A DNA stretch of 64,000 nt, taken from Apteryx mantelli (lineage: Eukaryota; Chordata; Aves; Apterygiformes; Apterygidae). Shown piece after piece: positions 45,931 through 60,900 of this stretch (position 1 is its first letter; each line of letters starts with the position of its first letter). The translations under genes and the position numbers were made by a program. The notes beneath the pieces are model-generated. The model was not told the DNA's origin. It searched no databases and was given only the letters and a program-made list of their open reading frames with translations. The DNA is taken from NCBI RefSeq assembly GCF_036417845.1, contig NC_090017.1, positions 186,001 to 250,000 of the forward strand. Reading direction: 5' to 3'.

Positions 45931-48900
45931 GTGAGTCCGGGCGCGACGGAGCCGGAGGTGGCGGCGCGTTCCCGGCCTCCGAGGCCGGAGAAGCGGGGAT
46001 GGGATGGGCTGAGGGTGGTCCCGGAGCAGGGTCTCAAGGGGCAGCGGGTTGGACCTCGCTCCGGGCATGTAGGGTGGAGGCAGCCGGAGGCTGGGGGAGG
46101 AAGAGGAGGGGAGCGAAGGCAGCTGCCTCTGCTAGGGAGGCTGTTGGGCAGGGGGCGAGGTGGGGAGGCTGGGAAAGGAAATGGGGGTTGAGGGCTGGGG
46201 GAGGACGGAGGGCTTCAGCCTCCACCGCGGAGGTGGCCGTGGAGCCTCCCGGGAGACCTCAAAGACGGAGATAGGTGGGTGATGGAACTCGACTGAAATG
46301 CTGATGTCCACAGCAGCCTCCAACAGCTCCACAGGAGCCTCCACAACCTCGGAGAACACCAAAACAACAGCCTCCAGAACTGCAGAGACCAACAGCGCTG
46401 CCTCCACCACACATGTAACCTCCACGGCCACCTCCAGCCCTCACCTCACCTCACCTGCAGTCTCCTCCACCTCGGCAGACACCTCCAACGCAGGCACCAC
46501 CAGTGCAGACACCACGGCCACCTCCACCTCACAAGCCAGCACCACCACAGCAGCCCCCAGCACCTCACCACACACCTCCAGCGCTGTCTCCACCACACAT
46601 CTAACCTCCACAGCAACCTCCAGCTCTGACCTCACCTCACCTGCAGTCTCCTCCACCTCGGCAGACACCTCCAACGCAGGCACCACCAGTGCAGACACCA
46701 CGGCCACCTCCACCTCACAAGCCAGCAGCACCACAGCAACCCCCAGCACCTCACCACACATCTCCACGGCACCCTCCAGCACTGCTGCCACCTCCAGCAC
46801 TGTCTCCACCACACATGTAACCTCCACGGCCACCTCCAGCCCTCACCTCACCTCACCTGCAGTCTCCTCCACCTCGGCAGACACCTCCAACGCAGGCACC
46901 ACCAGTGCAGACACCACGGCCACCTCCACCTCACAAGCCAGCACCACCACAGGTGCCCCCAGCACCTCACCACACATCTCCAGCGCTGTCTCCACCACAC
47001 TTGTCACCTCCACGGAAGCCTCCACCACCTTGGCACACACCCTGACCACCATGAGCAGCACTGAGGGGACCACAGGAGCAGAGACAGGCTCAGCACACTC
47101 CTCCACGGCCTCTGCCACCCCTCAAGGCACCTCCCCACCACCCTCCAGCACTACTGCCACCTCCAGCGCTCTTTCCACCACACATGTAACCTCCACGGCC
47201 ACCTCCAGCTCGGACCTCACCTCACCTGCAGTCTCCTCCACCTCGGCAGCCACCTCCAACGCAGGCACCACCAGTGCAGACACCACGGCCACCTCCACCT
47301 CACAAGCCAGCAGCACCACAGCAGCCCCCAGCACCTCACCACAAATCTCCACGGCACCCTCCACCACCGAAATCACCTCCACGGAAGCCTCCACCACCTT
47401 GGCACACACCTTGACTACCACGAGCAGCACAGAAGGCACCACAGCTGCAGAGAGCAGCTCAGCACACTCCTCCACGGCCTCTGCCACCCCTCAAGGCACC
47501 TCCAGCGCTGTCTCCACCACACATCTAACCTCCACAGCAACCTCCAGCCCTGACCTCACCTCACCTGCAGTCTCCTCCACCTCGGCAGCGACCTCCAACG
47601 CAGGCACCACCAGTGCAGACACCACGGCCACCTCCACCTCACAAGCCAGCACCACCACAGCTGCCCCCAGCACCTCACCACACACCTCCAGCGCTGTCTC
47701 CACCACACATCTAACCTCCACGGCCACCTCCAGCTCTGACCTCACCTCACCTGCAGTCTCCTCCACCTCGGCAGCCACCTCCAACGCAGGCACCACCAGT
47801 GCAGACACCACGGCCACCTCCACCTCACAAGCCAGCACCACCACAGCAGCCCCCAGCACCTCACCACACATCTCCACGGCACCCTCCAGCACTGCTGCCA
47901 CCTCCAGCACTGTCTCCACCACTGAACTCACCTCCATTGCAACCTCCAGCCCTGACCTCACCTCACCTGCAGTCTCCTCCACCTCGGCAGCCACCTCCAA
48001 TGCAGGCACCACCAGTGCAGACACCACGGCCACCTCCACCTCACAAGCCAGCACCACCACAGCAGCCCCCAGCACCTCACCACACATCTCCAGCGCTGTC
48101 TCCACCACACTTGTCACCTCCACGGAAGCCTCCACCACCTTGGCACACACCCTGACCACCATGAGCAGCACTGAGGGGACCACAGGAGCAGAGACAGGCT
48201 CAGCACACTCCTCCACGGCCTCTGCCACCCCTCAAGGCACCTCCCCACCACCCTCCAGCACTACTGCCACCTCCAGCGCTCTTTCCACCACACATGTAAC
48301 CTCCACGGCCACCTCCATCCCTGACCTCACCTCACCTGCAGTCTCCTCCACCTCGGCAGCCACCTCCAACGCAGGCACCACCAGTGCAGACACCACCGCC
48401 ACCTCCACCTCACAAGCCAGCACCACCACAGCAGCCCCCAGCACCTCACCACACACCTCCTCGTCACCCTCCAGCACTGCTGCCACCTCCAGCACTGTCT
48501 CCACCACTGAACTCACCTCCATTGCAACCTCCAGCCCTGACCTCACCTCACCTGCAGTCTCCTCCACCTCGGCAGCCACCTCCAACGCAGGCACCACCAG
48601 TGCAGACACCACGGCCACCTCCACCTCACAAGCCAGCACCACCACAGCAGCCCCCAGCACCTCACCACATTCTTCCATGGAACCCTCCACCACCTTGGCA
48701 CACACCTTGACCACCATGAGCAGCACAGAAGGCACCACAGCTGCAGAGACCAGCTCAGCACACTCCTCCACGGCCTCTGCCACCCCTCAAGGCACCTCCA
48801 GCGCTGTCGCCACCACCCAACACACCTCCACGGCAACATCCATCCCTGACCTCACCTCACCTGCAGTCTCCTCCACCTCGGCAACCACCTCCAACGCAGG

Positions 48901-51900
48901 CACCACCAGTGCAGACACCATGGCCACCTCCACCTCACAAGCCAGCAGCACCACAGCAGCCCCCAGCACCTCACCACACTCCTCCAGCGCTGTCTCCACC
49001 ACACATCTAACCTCCACAGCAACCTCCAGCCCAGACCTCACCTCACCTGCAGTCTCCTCCACCTCGGCAGCCACCTCCAACGCAGGCACCACCAGTGCAG
49101 ACACCACGGCCACCTCCACCTCACAAGCCAGCACCACCACAGCAGCCCCCAGCACCTCACCACACACCTCCTCGGCACCCTCCACCACTGCTGCCACCTC
49201 CAGCGCTGTATCCACCACACATCTAACCTCCACAGCAACCTCCAGCCCAGACCTCACCTCACCTGCAGTCTCCTCCACCTCGGCAGCCACCTCCAACGCA
49301 GGCACCACCAGTGCAGACACCACGGCCACCTCCACCTCACAAGCCAGCACCACCACAGCAGCCCCCAGCACCTCACCACATTCTTCCATGGAACCCTCCA
49401 CCACCTTGGCACACACCTTGACCACCACGAGCAGCACAGAAGGCACCACAGCTGCAGAGAGCAGCTCAGCACACTCCTCCACGGCCTCTGCCACCCCTCA
49501 AGGCACCTCCAGCGCTGTCTCCACCACACATCTAACCTCCACGGCCACCTCCAGCCCTGACCCCACCTCACCTGCAGTCTCCTCCACCTCGGCAACCACC
49601 TCCAACGCAGGCACCACCAGTGCAGACACCACCGCCACCTCCACCTCACAAGCCAGCACCACCACAGCAGCCCCCAGCACCTCACCACACATCTCCACGG
49701 CACCCTCCAGCACTGCTGCCACCTCCAGCACAGTCTCCACCACTGAACTCACCTCCATTGCAACCTCCAGCCCTGACCTCACCTCACCTGCAGTCTCCTC
49801 CACCTCGGCAGACACCTCCAATGCAGGCACCACCAGTGCAGACACCACGGACACCTCCACCTCACAAGCCAGCACCACCACAGCAGCCCCCAGCACCTCA
49901 CCACACACCTCCAGCGCTGTCTCCACGACACATCTAACCTCCACAGCAACCTCCAGCTCGGACCTCACCTCACCTGCAGTCTCCTCCACCTCGGCAGCCA
50001 CCTCCAATGCAGGCACCACCAGTGCAGACACCACGGCCACCTCCACCTCACAAGCCAGCACCACCACAGCAGCCCCCAGCACCTCACCACACACCTCCTC
50101 GGCACCCTCCACCACTGCTGCCACCTCCAGCGCTGTATCCACCACACATCTAACCTCCACAGCAACCTCCAGCCCAGACCTCACCTCACCTGCAGTCTCC
50201 TCCACCTCGGCAGCCACCTCCAACGCAGGCACCACCAGTGCAGACACCACGGCCACCTCCACCTCACAAGCCAGCACCACCACAGCAGCCCCCAGCACCT
50301 CACCACACATCTCCACGGCACCCTCCAGCACTGCCGCCACCTCCAGCACTGTCTCCACCACACATCTAACCTCCACGGCCACCTCCAGCTCGGACCTCAC
50401 CTCACCTGCAGTCTCCTCCACCTCGGCAGACACCTCCAACGCAGGCACCACCAGTGCAGACACCACGGCCACCTCCACCTCACAAGCCAGCACCACCACA
50501 GCAGCCCCCAGCACCTCACCACACATCTCCTCGGCACCCTCCAGCACTGCTGCCACCTCCAGCACTGTCTCCACCACTGAACTCACCTCCATTGCAACCT
50601 CCAGCCCTGACCTCACCTCACCTGCAGTCTCCTCCACCTCAGCAGACACCTCCAATGCAGGCACCACCAGTGCAGACACCACCGCCACCTCCACCTCACA
50701 AGCCAGCACCACCACAGCAGCCCCCAGCACCTCACCACATTCTTCCACGGAGGCCTCCACCACCTTGGCACACACCTTGACCAACATGAGCAGCACAGAA
50801 GGCACCACAGCTGCAGAGACCAGCTCAGCACACTCCTCCACGGCCTCTGCCACCCCTCAAGGCACCTCCAGCGCTGTCTCCACCACACATGTAACCTCCA
50901 CGGCCACCTCCAGCCCTGACCTCACCTCACCTGCAGTCTCCTCCACCTCGGCAGACACCTCCAACGCAGGCACCACCAGTGCAGACACCACGGCCACCTC
51001 CACCTCACAAGCCAGCACCACCACAGCAGCCCCCAGCACCTCACCACACATCTCCAGCGCTGTCTCCACCACACTTGTCACCTCCACGGAAGCCTCCACC
51101 ACCTTGGCACACACCCTGTCCACCATGAGCAGCACTGAGGGGACCACAGGAGCAGAGACCAGCTCAGCACACTCCTCCACGGCCTCTGCCACCCCTCAAG
51201 GCACCTCCCCACCACCCTCCAGCACTACTGCAACCTCCAGCACTGTCTCCACCACACATCTAACCTCCACGGCCACCTCCAGCTCGGACCTCACCTCACC
51301 TGCAGTCTCCTCCACCTCGGCAGACACCTCCAACGCAGGCACCACCAGTGCAGACACCACGGCCACCTCCACCTCACAAGCCAGCACCACCACAGCAGCC
51401 CCCAGCACCTCACCACACATCTCCTCGGCACCCTCCAGCACTGCTGCCACCTCCAGCACTGTCTCCACCACTGAACTCACCTCCATTGCAACCTCCAGCC
51501 CTGACCTCACCTCACCTGCAGTCTCCTCCACCTCGGCAGACACCTCCAACACAGGCACCACCAGTGCAGACACCACGGCCACCTCCACCTCACAAGCCAG
51601 CACCACCACAGCAGCCCCCAGCACCTCACCACATTCTTCCATGGAACCCTCCACCACTTTGGCACACACCTTGACCACCACGAGCAGCACAGAAGGCACC
51701 ACAGCTGCAGAGAGCAGCTCAGCACACTCCTCCACGGCCTCTGCCACCCCTCAAGGCACCTCCAGCGCTGTCTCCACCACACATCTGACCTCCACGGCAA
51801 CCTCCAGACCTGACCTCACCTCACCTGCAGTCTCCTCCACCTCGGCAGCCACCTCCAACGCAGGCACCACCAGTGCAGACACCACGGCCACCTCCACCTC

Positions 51901-54900
51901 ACAAGCCAGCACCACCACAGCTGCCCCCAGCACCTCACCACACATCTCCACGGCACCCTCCAGCACTGCCGCCACCTCCAGCACTGTCTCCACCACACAT
52001 GTAACCTCCACGGCCACCTCCAGCTCTGACCTCACCTCACCTGCAGTCTCCTCCACCTCGGCAGCCACCTCCAATGCAGGCACCAGCAGTGCAGACACCA
52101 CGGCCACCTCCACCTCACAAGCCAGCACCACCACAGCAGCCCCCAGCACCTCACCACACACCTCCAGCGCTGTCTCCACCACACATCTAACCTCCACAGC
52201 AACCTCCAGCTCTGACCTCACCTCACCTGCAGTCTCCTCCACCTCGGCAGCCACCTCCAATGCAGGCACCACCAGTGCAGACACCACGGCCACCTCCACC
52301 TCACAAGCCAGCACCACCACAGCAGCCCCCAGCACCTCACCACATTCTTCCATGGAACCCTCCACCACCTTGGCACACACCTTGACCACCATGAGCAGCA
52401 CAGAAGGCACCACAGCTGCAGAGACCAGCTCAGCACACTCCTCCACGACCTCTGCCACCCCTCAAGGCACCTCCAGCGCTGTCTCCACCACACATCTAAC
52501 CTCCACGGACACCTCCAGCCCTGACCTCACCTCACCTGCAGTCTCCTCCACCTCGGCAACCACCTCCAACGCAGGCACCACCAGTGCAGACACCACGGCC
52601 ACCTCCACCTCACAAGCCAGCACCACCACAGCAGCCCCCAGCACCTCACCACACATCTCCACGGCACCCTCCAGCACTGCCGCCACCTCCAGCACTGTCT
52701 CCACCACACATCTAACCTCCACGGCAACCTCCATCCCTGACCTCACCTCACCTGCAGTCTCCTCCACCTCGGCAGCCACCTCCAACGCAGGCACCACCAG
52801 TGCAGACACCACGGCCACCTCCACCTCACAAGCCAGCACCACCACAGCAGCCCCCAGCACCTCACCACACATCTCCTCGGCACCCTCCAGCACTGCTGCC
52901 ACCTCCAGCACTGTCTCCACCACTGAACTCACCTCCATTGCAACCTCCAGCCCTGACCTCACCTCACCTGCAGTCTCCTCCACCTCGGCAGCCACCTCCA
53001 ACGCAGGCACCACCAGTGCAGACACCACGGCCACCTCCACCTCACAAGCCAGCACCACCACAGCAGCCCCCAGCACCTCACCGCACATCTCCTCGGCACC
53101 CTCCACCACTGCTGCCACCTCCAGCACTGTCTCCACCACACATCTAACCTCCACGGCCACCTCCAGCTCTGACCTCACCTCACCTGCAGTCTCCTCCACC
53201 TCGGCAGCCACCTCCAATGCAGGCACCACCAGTGCAGACACCACAGCCACCCCCACCTCACAAGCCAGCACCACCACAGCAGCCCCCAGCACCTCACCAC
53301 ATTCTTCCATGGAACCCTCCACCACCTTGGCACACACCTTGACCACCATGAGCAGCACAGAAGGCACCACAGCTGCACAGACCAGCTCAGCACACTCCTC
53401 CACGACCTCTGCCACCCCTCAAGGCACCTCCAGCGCTGTCTCCACCACACATGTAACCTCCACGGCCACCTCCATCCCTGACCTCACCTCACCTGCAGTC
53501 TCCTCCACCTCGGCAACCACCTCCAACGCAGGCATCACCAGTGCAGACACCACGGCCACCTCCACCTCACAAGCCAGCACCACCACAGCAGCCCCCAGCA
53601 CTTCACCACACATCTCCACGGCACCCTCCAGCACTGCCGCCACCTCCAGCACTGTCTCCACCACACATCTAACCTCCACAGCAACCTCCAGCCCTGACCT
53701 CACTTCACCTGCAGTCTCCTCCACCTCAGCAGCCACCTCCAATGCAGGCACCACCAGTGCAGACACCACGGCCACCTCCACCTCACAAGCCAGCACCACC
53801 ACAGCAGCCCCCAGCACCTCACCACACATCTCCAGCGCTGTCTCCACCACACTTGTCACCTCCACGGAAGCCTCCACCACCTTGGCACACACCCTGACCA
53901 CCATGAGCAGCACTGAGGGGACCACAGGAGCAGAGACCAGCTCAGCACACTCCTCCACGGCCTCTGCCACCCCTCAAGGCACCTCCCCACCACCCTCCAG
54001 CACTACTGCAACCTCCAGCGCTCTTTCCACCACACATGTAACCTCCACGGCCACCTCCATCCCTGACCTCACCTCACCTGCAGTCTCCTCCACCTCGGCA
54101 GCCACCTCCAACGCAGGCACCACCAGTGCAGACACCACGGCCACCTCCACCTCACAAGCCAGCACCACCACAGCTGCCCCCAGCACCTCACCACACATCT
54201 CCACGGCACCCTCCAGCACTGCCGCCACCTCCAGCACTGTCTCCACCACACATCTAACCTCCACGGCAACCTCCAGCTCTGACCTCACTTCACCTGCAGT
54301 CTCCTCCACCTCGGCAGACACCTCCAATGCAGGCACCACCAGTGCAGACACCACCGCCACCTCCACCTCACAAGCCAGCACCACCACAGCAGCCCCCAGC
54401 ACCTCACCACACATCTCCACGGCACCCTCCAGCACTGCTGCCACCTCCAGCACTGTCTCCACCACTGAACTCACCTCCATTGCAACCTCCAGCCCTGACC
54501 TCACCTCACCTGCAGTCTCCTCCACCTCGGCAGCCACCTCCAACGCAGGCACCACCAGTGCAGACACCACGGCCACCTCCACCTCACAAGCCAGCACCAC
54601 CACAGCAGCCCCCAGCACCTCACCACATTCTTCCATGGAACCCTCCACCACCTTGGCACACACCTTGACCACCATGAGCAGCACAGAAGGCACCACAGCT
54701 GCAGAGACCAGCTCAGCACACTCCTCCACGACCTCTGCCACCCCTCAAGGCACCTCCAGCGCTGTCTCCACCACACATGTAACCTCCACGGCCACCTCCA
54801 TCCCTGACCTCACCTCACCTGCAGTCTCCTCCACCTCGGCAGCCACCTCCAACGCAGGCACCACCAGTGCAGACACCACCGCCACCTCCACCTCACAAGC

Positions 54901-57900
54901 CAGCACCACCACAGCAGCCCCCAGCACCTCACCACATTCTTCCATGGAACCCTCCACCACCTTGGCACACACCTTGACCACCATGAGCAGCACAGAAGGC
55001 ACCACAGCTGCAGAGACCAGCTCAGCACACTCCTCCACGACCTCTGCCACCCCTCAAGGCACCTCCAGCGCTGTCTCCACCACACATCTAACCTCCACGG
55101 ACACCTCCAGCCCTGACCTCACCTCACCTGCAGTCTCCTCCACCTCGGCAACCACCTCCAACGCAGGCACCACCAGTGCAGACACCACGGCCACCTCCAC
55201 CTCACAAGACAGCACCACCACAGCAGCCCCCAGCACCTCACCACACATCTCCACGGCACCCTCCAGCACTGCCGCCACCTCCAGCACTGTCTCCACCACA
55301 CATCTAACCTCCACGGCAACCTCCAGCTCTGACCTCACCTCACCTGCAGTCTCCTCCACCTCAGCAGACACCTCCAACGCAGGCACCACCAGTGCAGACA
55401 CCACGGCCACCTCCACCTCACAAGCCAGCACCACCACAGCAGCCCCCAGCACCTCACCACACATCTCCACGGCACCCTCCAGCACTGCTGCCACCTCCAG
55501 CACTGTCTCCACCACACATCTAACCTCCACGGCAACCTCCATCCCTGACCTCACCTCACCTGCAGTCTCCTCCACCTCGGCAGCCACCTCCAACGCAGGC
55601 ACCACCAGTGCAGACACCACCGCCACCTCCACCTCACAAGCCAGCACCACCACAGCAGCCCCCAGCACCTCACCGCACATCTCCTCGGCACCCTCCACCA
55701 CTGCTGCCACATCCAGCACTGTCTCCACCACACATCTAACCTCCACGGCCACCTCCAGCTCTGACCTCACCTCACCTGCAGTCTCCTCCACCTCGGCAGC
55801 CACCTCCAACGCAGGCACCACCAGTGCAGACACCACGGCCACCTCCACCTCACAAGCCAGCACCACCACAGCAGCCCCCAGCACTTCACCACACATCTCC
55901 TCGGCACCCTCCAGCACTGCAGCCACCTCCAGCGCTGTCTCCACCACACATCTAACCTCCACGGCAACCTCCAGCCCTGACCTCACCTCACCTGCAGTCT
56001 CCTCCACCTCGGCAGCCACCTCCAATGCAGGCACCACCAGTGCAGACACCACGACCACCTCCACCTCACAAGCCAGCACCACCACAGCAGCCCCCAGCAC
56101 CTCACCACATTCTTCCATGGAACCCTCCACCACCTTGGCACACACCTTGACCACCATGAGCAGCACAGAAGGCACCACAGCTGCAGAGACCAGCTCAGCA
56201 CACTCCTCCACGACCTCTGCCACCCCTCAAGGCACCTCCAGCGCTGTCTCCACCACACATGTAACCTCCACGGCCACCTCCATCCCTGACCTCACCTCAC
56301 CTGCAGTCTCCTCCACCTCGGCAACCACCTCCAACGCAGGCACCACCAGTGCAGACACCACGGCCACCTCCACCTCACAAGCCAGCACCACCACAGCAGC
56401 CCCCAGCACTTCACCACACATCTCCACGGCACCCTCCAGCACTGCCGCCACCTCCAGCACTGTCTCCACCACACATCTAACCTCCACAGCAACCTCCAGC
56501 CCTGACCTCACTTCACCTGCAGTCTCCTCCACCTCAGCAGCCACCTCCAATGCAGGCACCACCAGTGCAGACACCACGGCCACCTCCACCTCACAAGCCA
56601 GCACCACCACAGCAGCCCCCAGCACCTCACCACACATCTCCAGCGCTGTCTCCACCACACTTGTCACCTCCACGGAAGCCTCCACCACCTTGGCACACAC
56701 CCTGACCACCATGAGCAGCACTGAGGGGACCACAGGAGCAGAGACCAGCTCAGCACACTCCTCCACGGCCTCTGCCACCCCTCAAGGCACCTCCCCACCA
56801 CCCTCCAGCACTACTGCAACCTCCAGCGCTCTTTCCACCACACATGTAACCTCCACGGCCACCTCCATCCCTGACCTCACCTCACCTGCAGTCTCCTCCA
56901 CCTCGGCAGCCACCTCCAACGCAGGCACCACCAGTGCAGACACCACGGCCACCTCCACCTCACAAGCCAGCACCACCACAGCTGCCCCCAGCACCTCACC
57001 ACACATCTCCACGGCACCCTCCAGCACTGCCGCCACCTCCAGCACTGTCTCCACCACACATCTAACCTCCACGGCAACCTCCAGCTCTGACCTCACCTCA
57101 CCTGCAGTCTCCTCCACCTCGGCAGACACCTCCAACGCAGGCACCACCAGTGCAGACACCACCGCCACCTCCACCTCACAAGCCAGCACCACCACAGCAG
57201 CCCCCAGCACCTCACCACACATCTCCAGCGCTGTCTCCACCACACTTGTCACCTCCACGGAAGCCTCCACCACCTTGGCACACACCCTGACCACCATGAG
57301 CAGCACTGAGGGGACCACAGGAGCAGAGACCAGCTCAGCACACTCCTCCACGGCCTCTGCCACCCCTCAAGGCACCTCCCCACCACCCTCCAGCACTACT
57401 GCCACCTCCAGCACTCTTTCCACCACACATGTAACCTCCACGGCCACCTCCAGCTCGGACCTCACCTCACCTGCAGTCTCCTCCACCTCGGCAGCCACCT
57501 CCAACGCAGGCACCACCAGTGCAGACACCACGGCCACCTCCACCTCACAAGCCAGCACCACCACAGCAGCCCCCAGCACCTCACCAAACATCTCCTCGGC
57601 ACCCTCCAGCACTGCTGCCACCTCCAGCACTGTCTCCACCACTGAACTCACCTCCATTGCAACCTCCAGCTCGGACCTCACCTCACCTGCAGTCTCCTCC
57701 ACCTCGGCAGCCACCTCCAACGCAGGCACCACCAGTGCAGACACCACCGCCACCTCCACCTCACAAGCCAGCACCACCACAGCAGCCCCCAGCACCTCAC
57801 CACATTCTTCCATGGAACCCTCCACCACCTTGGCACACACCTTGACCACCATGAGCAGCACAGAAGGCACCACAGCTGCAGAGACCAGCTCAGCACACTC

Positions 57901-60900
57901 CTCCACGACCTCTGCCACCCCTCAAGGCACCTCCAGCGCTGTCTCCACCACACATCTAACCTCCACGGACACCTCCAGCCCTGACCTCACCTCACCTGCA
58001 GTCTCCTCCACCTCTGCAGACACCTCCAACGCAGGCACCACCAGTGCAGACACCACCGCCACCTCCACCTCACAAGACAGCACCACCACAGCAGCCCCCA
58101 GCACCTCACCACACACCTCCAGCGCTGTCTCCACCACACATCTAACCTCCACAGCAACCTCCAGCTCTGACCTCACCTCACCTGCAGTCTCCTCCACCTC
58201 AGCAGACACCTCCAACGCAGGCACCACCAGTGCAGACACCACGGCCACCTCCACCTCACAAGCCAGCACCACCACAGCAGCCCCCAGCACCTCACCACAC
58301 ATCTCCACGGCACCCTCCAGCACTGCTGCCACCTCCAGCACTGTCTCCACCACACATCTAACCTCCACGGCAACCTCCATCCCTGACCTCACCTCACCTG
58401 CAGTCTCCTCCACCTCGGCAGCCACCTCCAACGCAGGCACCACCAGTGCAGACACCACGGCCACCTCCACCTCACAAGCCAGCACCACCACAGCAGCCCC
58501 CAGCACCTCACCGCACATCTCCTCGGCACCCTCCACCACTGCTGCCACATCCAGCACTGTCTCCACCACACATCTAACCTCCACGGCCACCTCCAGCTCT
58601 GACCTCACCTCACCTGCAGTCTCCTCCACCTCGGCAGCCACCTCCAACGCAGGCACCACCAGTGCAGACACCACCGCCACCTCCACCTCACAAGCCAGCA
58701 CCACCACAGCAGCCCCCAGCACTTCACCACACATCTCCTCGGCACCCTCCAGCACTGCAGCCACCTCCAGCGCTGTCTCCACCACACATCTAACCTCCAC
58801 GGCAACCTCCAGCCCTGACCTCACCTCACCTGCAGTCTCCTCCACCTCGGCAGCCACCTCCAATGCAGGCACCACCAGTGCAGACACCACGACCACCTCC
58901 ACCTCACAAGCCAGCACCACCACAGCAGCCCCCAGCACCTCACCACATTCTTCCATGGAACCCTCCACCACCTTGGCACACACCTTGACCACCATGAGCA
59001 GCACAGAAGGCACCACAGCTGCAGAGACCAGCTCAGCACACTCCTCCACGACCTCTGCCACCCCTCAAGGCACCTCCAGCGCTGTCTCCACCACACATGT
59101 AACCTCCACGGCCACCTCCATCCCTGACCTCACCTCACCTGCAGTCTCCTCCACCTCGGCAACCACCTCCAACGCAGGCACCACCAGTGCAGACACCACG
59201 GCCACCTCCACCTCACAAGCCAGCACCACCACAGCAGCCCCCAGCACTTCACCACACATCTCCACGGCACCCTCCAGCACTGCCGCCACCTCCAGCACTG
59301 TCTCCACCACACATCTAACCTCCACAGCAACCTCCAGCCCTGACCTCACTTCACCTGCAGTCTCCTCCACCTCAGCAGCCACCTCCAATGCAGGCACCAC
59401 CAGTGCAGACACCACGGCCACCTCCACCTCACAAGCCAGCACCACCACAGCAGCCCCCAGCACCTCACCACACATCTCCAGCGCTGTCTCCACCACACTT
59501 GTCACCTCCACGGAAGCCTCCACCACCTTGGCACACACCCTGACCACCATGAGCAGCACTGAGGGGACCACAGGAGCAGAGACCAGCTCAGCACACTCCT
59601 CCACGGCCTCTGCCACCCCTCAAGGCACCTCCCCACCACCCTCCAGCACTACTGCAACCTCCAGCGCTCTTTCCACCACACATGTAACCTCCACGGCCAC
59701 CTCCATCCCTGACCTCACCTCACCTGCAGTCTCCTCCACCTCGGCAGCCACCTCCAACGCAGGCACCACCAGTGCAGACACCACGGCCACCTCCACCTCA
59801 CAAGCCAGCACCACCACAGCTGCCCCCAGCACCTCACCACACATCTCCACGGCACCCTCCAGCACTGCCGCCACCTCCAGCACTGTCTCCACCACACATC
59901 TAACCTCCACGGCAACCTCCAGCTCTGACCTCACTTCACCTGCAGTCTCCTCCACCTCGGCAGACACCTCCAATGCAGGCACCACCAGTGCAGACACCAC
60001 CGCCACCTCCACCTCACAAGCCAGCACCACCACAGCAGCCCCCAGCACCTCACCACACATCTCCAGCGCTGTCTCCACCACACTTGTCACCTCCACGGAA
60101 GCCTCCACCACCTTGGCACACACCCTGACCACCATGAGCAGCACTGAGGGGACCACAGGAGCAGAGACCAGCTCAGCACACTCCTCCACGGCCTCTGCCA
60201 CCCCTCAAGGCACCTCCCCACCACCCTCCAGCACTACTGCCACCTCCAGCACTCTTTCCACCACACATGTAACCTCCACGGCCACCTCCAGCTCGGACCT
60301 CACCTCACCTGCAGTCTCCTCCACCTCGGCAGCCACCTCCAACGCAGGCACCACCAGTGCAGACACCACGGCCACCTCCACCTCACAAGCCAGCACCACC
60401 ACAGCAGCCCCCAGCACCTCACCACACATCTCCTCGGCACCCTCCAGCACTGCTGCCACCTCCAGCACTGTCTCCACCACTGAACTCACCTCCATTGCAA
60501 CCTCCAGCTCGGACCTCACCTCACCTGCAGTCTCCTCCACCTCGGCAGCCACCTCCAACGCAGGCACCACCAGTGCAGACACCACCGCCACCTCCACCTC
60601 ACAAGCCAGCACCACCACAGCAGCCCCCAGCACCTCACCACATTCTTCCATGGAACCCTCCACCACCTTGGCACACACCTTGACCACCATGAGCAGCACA
60701 GAAGGCACCACAGCTGCAGAGACCAGCTCAGCACACTCCTCCACGACCTCTGCCACCCCTCAAGGCACCTCCAGCGCTGTCTCCACCACACATCTAACCT
60801 CCACGGACACCTCCAGCCCTGACCTCACCTCACCTGCAGTCTCCTCCACCTCTGCAGACACCTCCAACGCAGGCACCACCAGTGCAGACACCACCGCCAC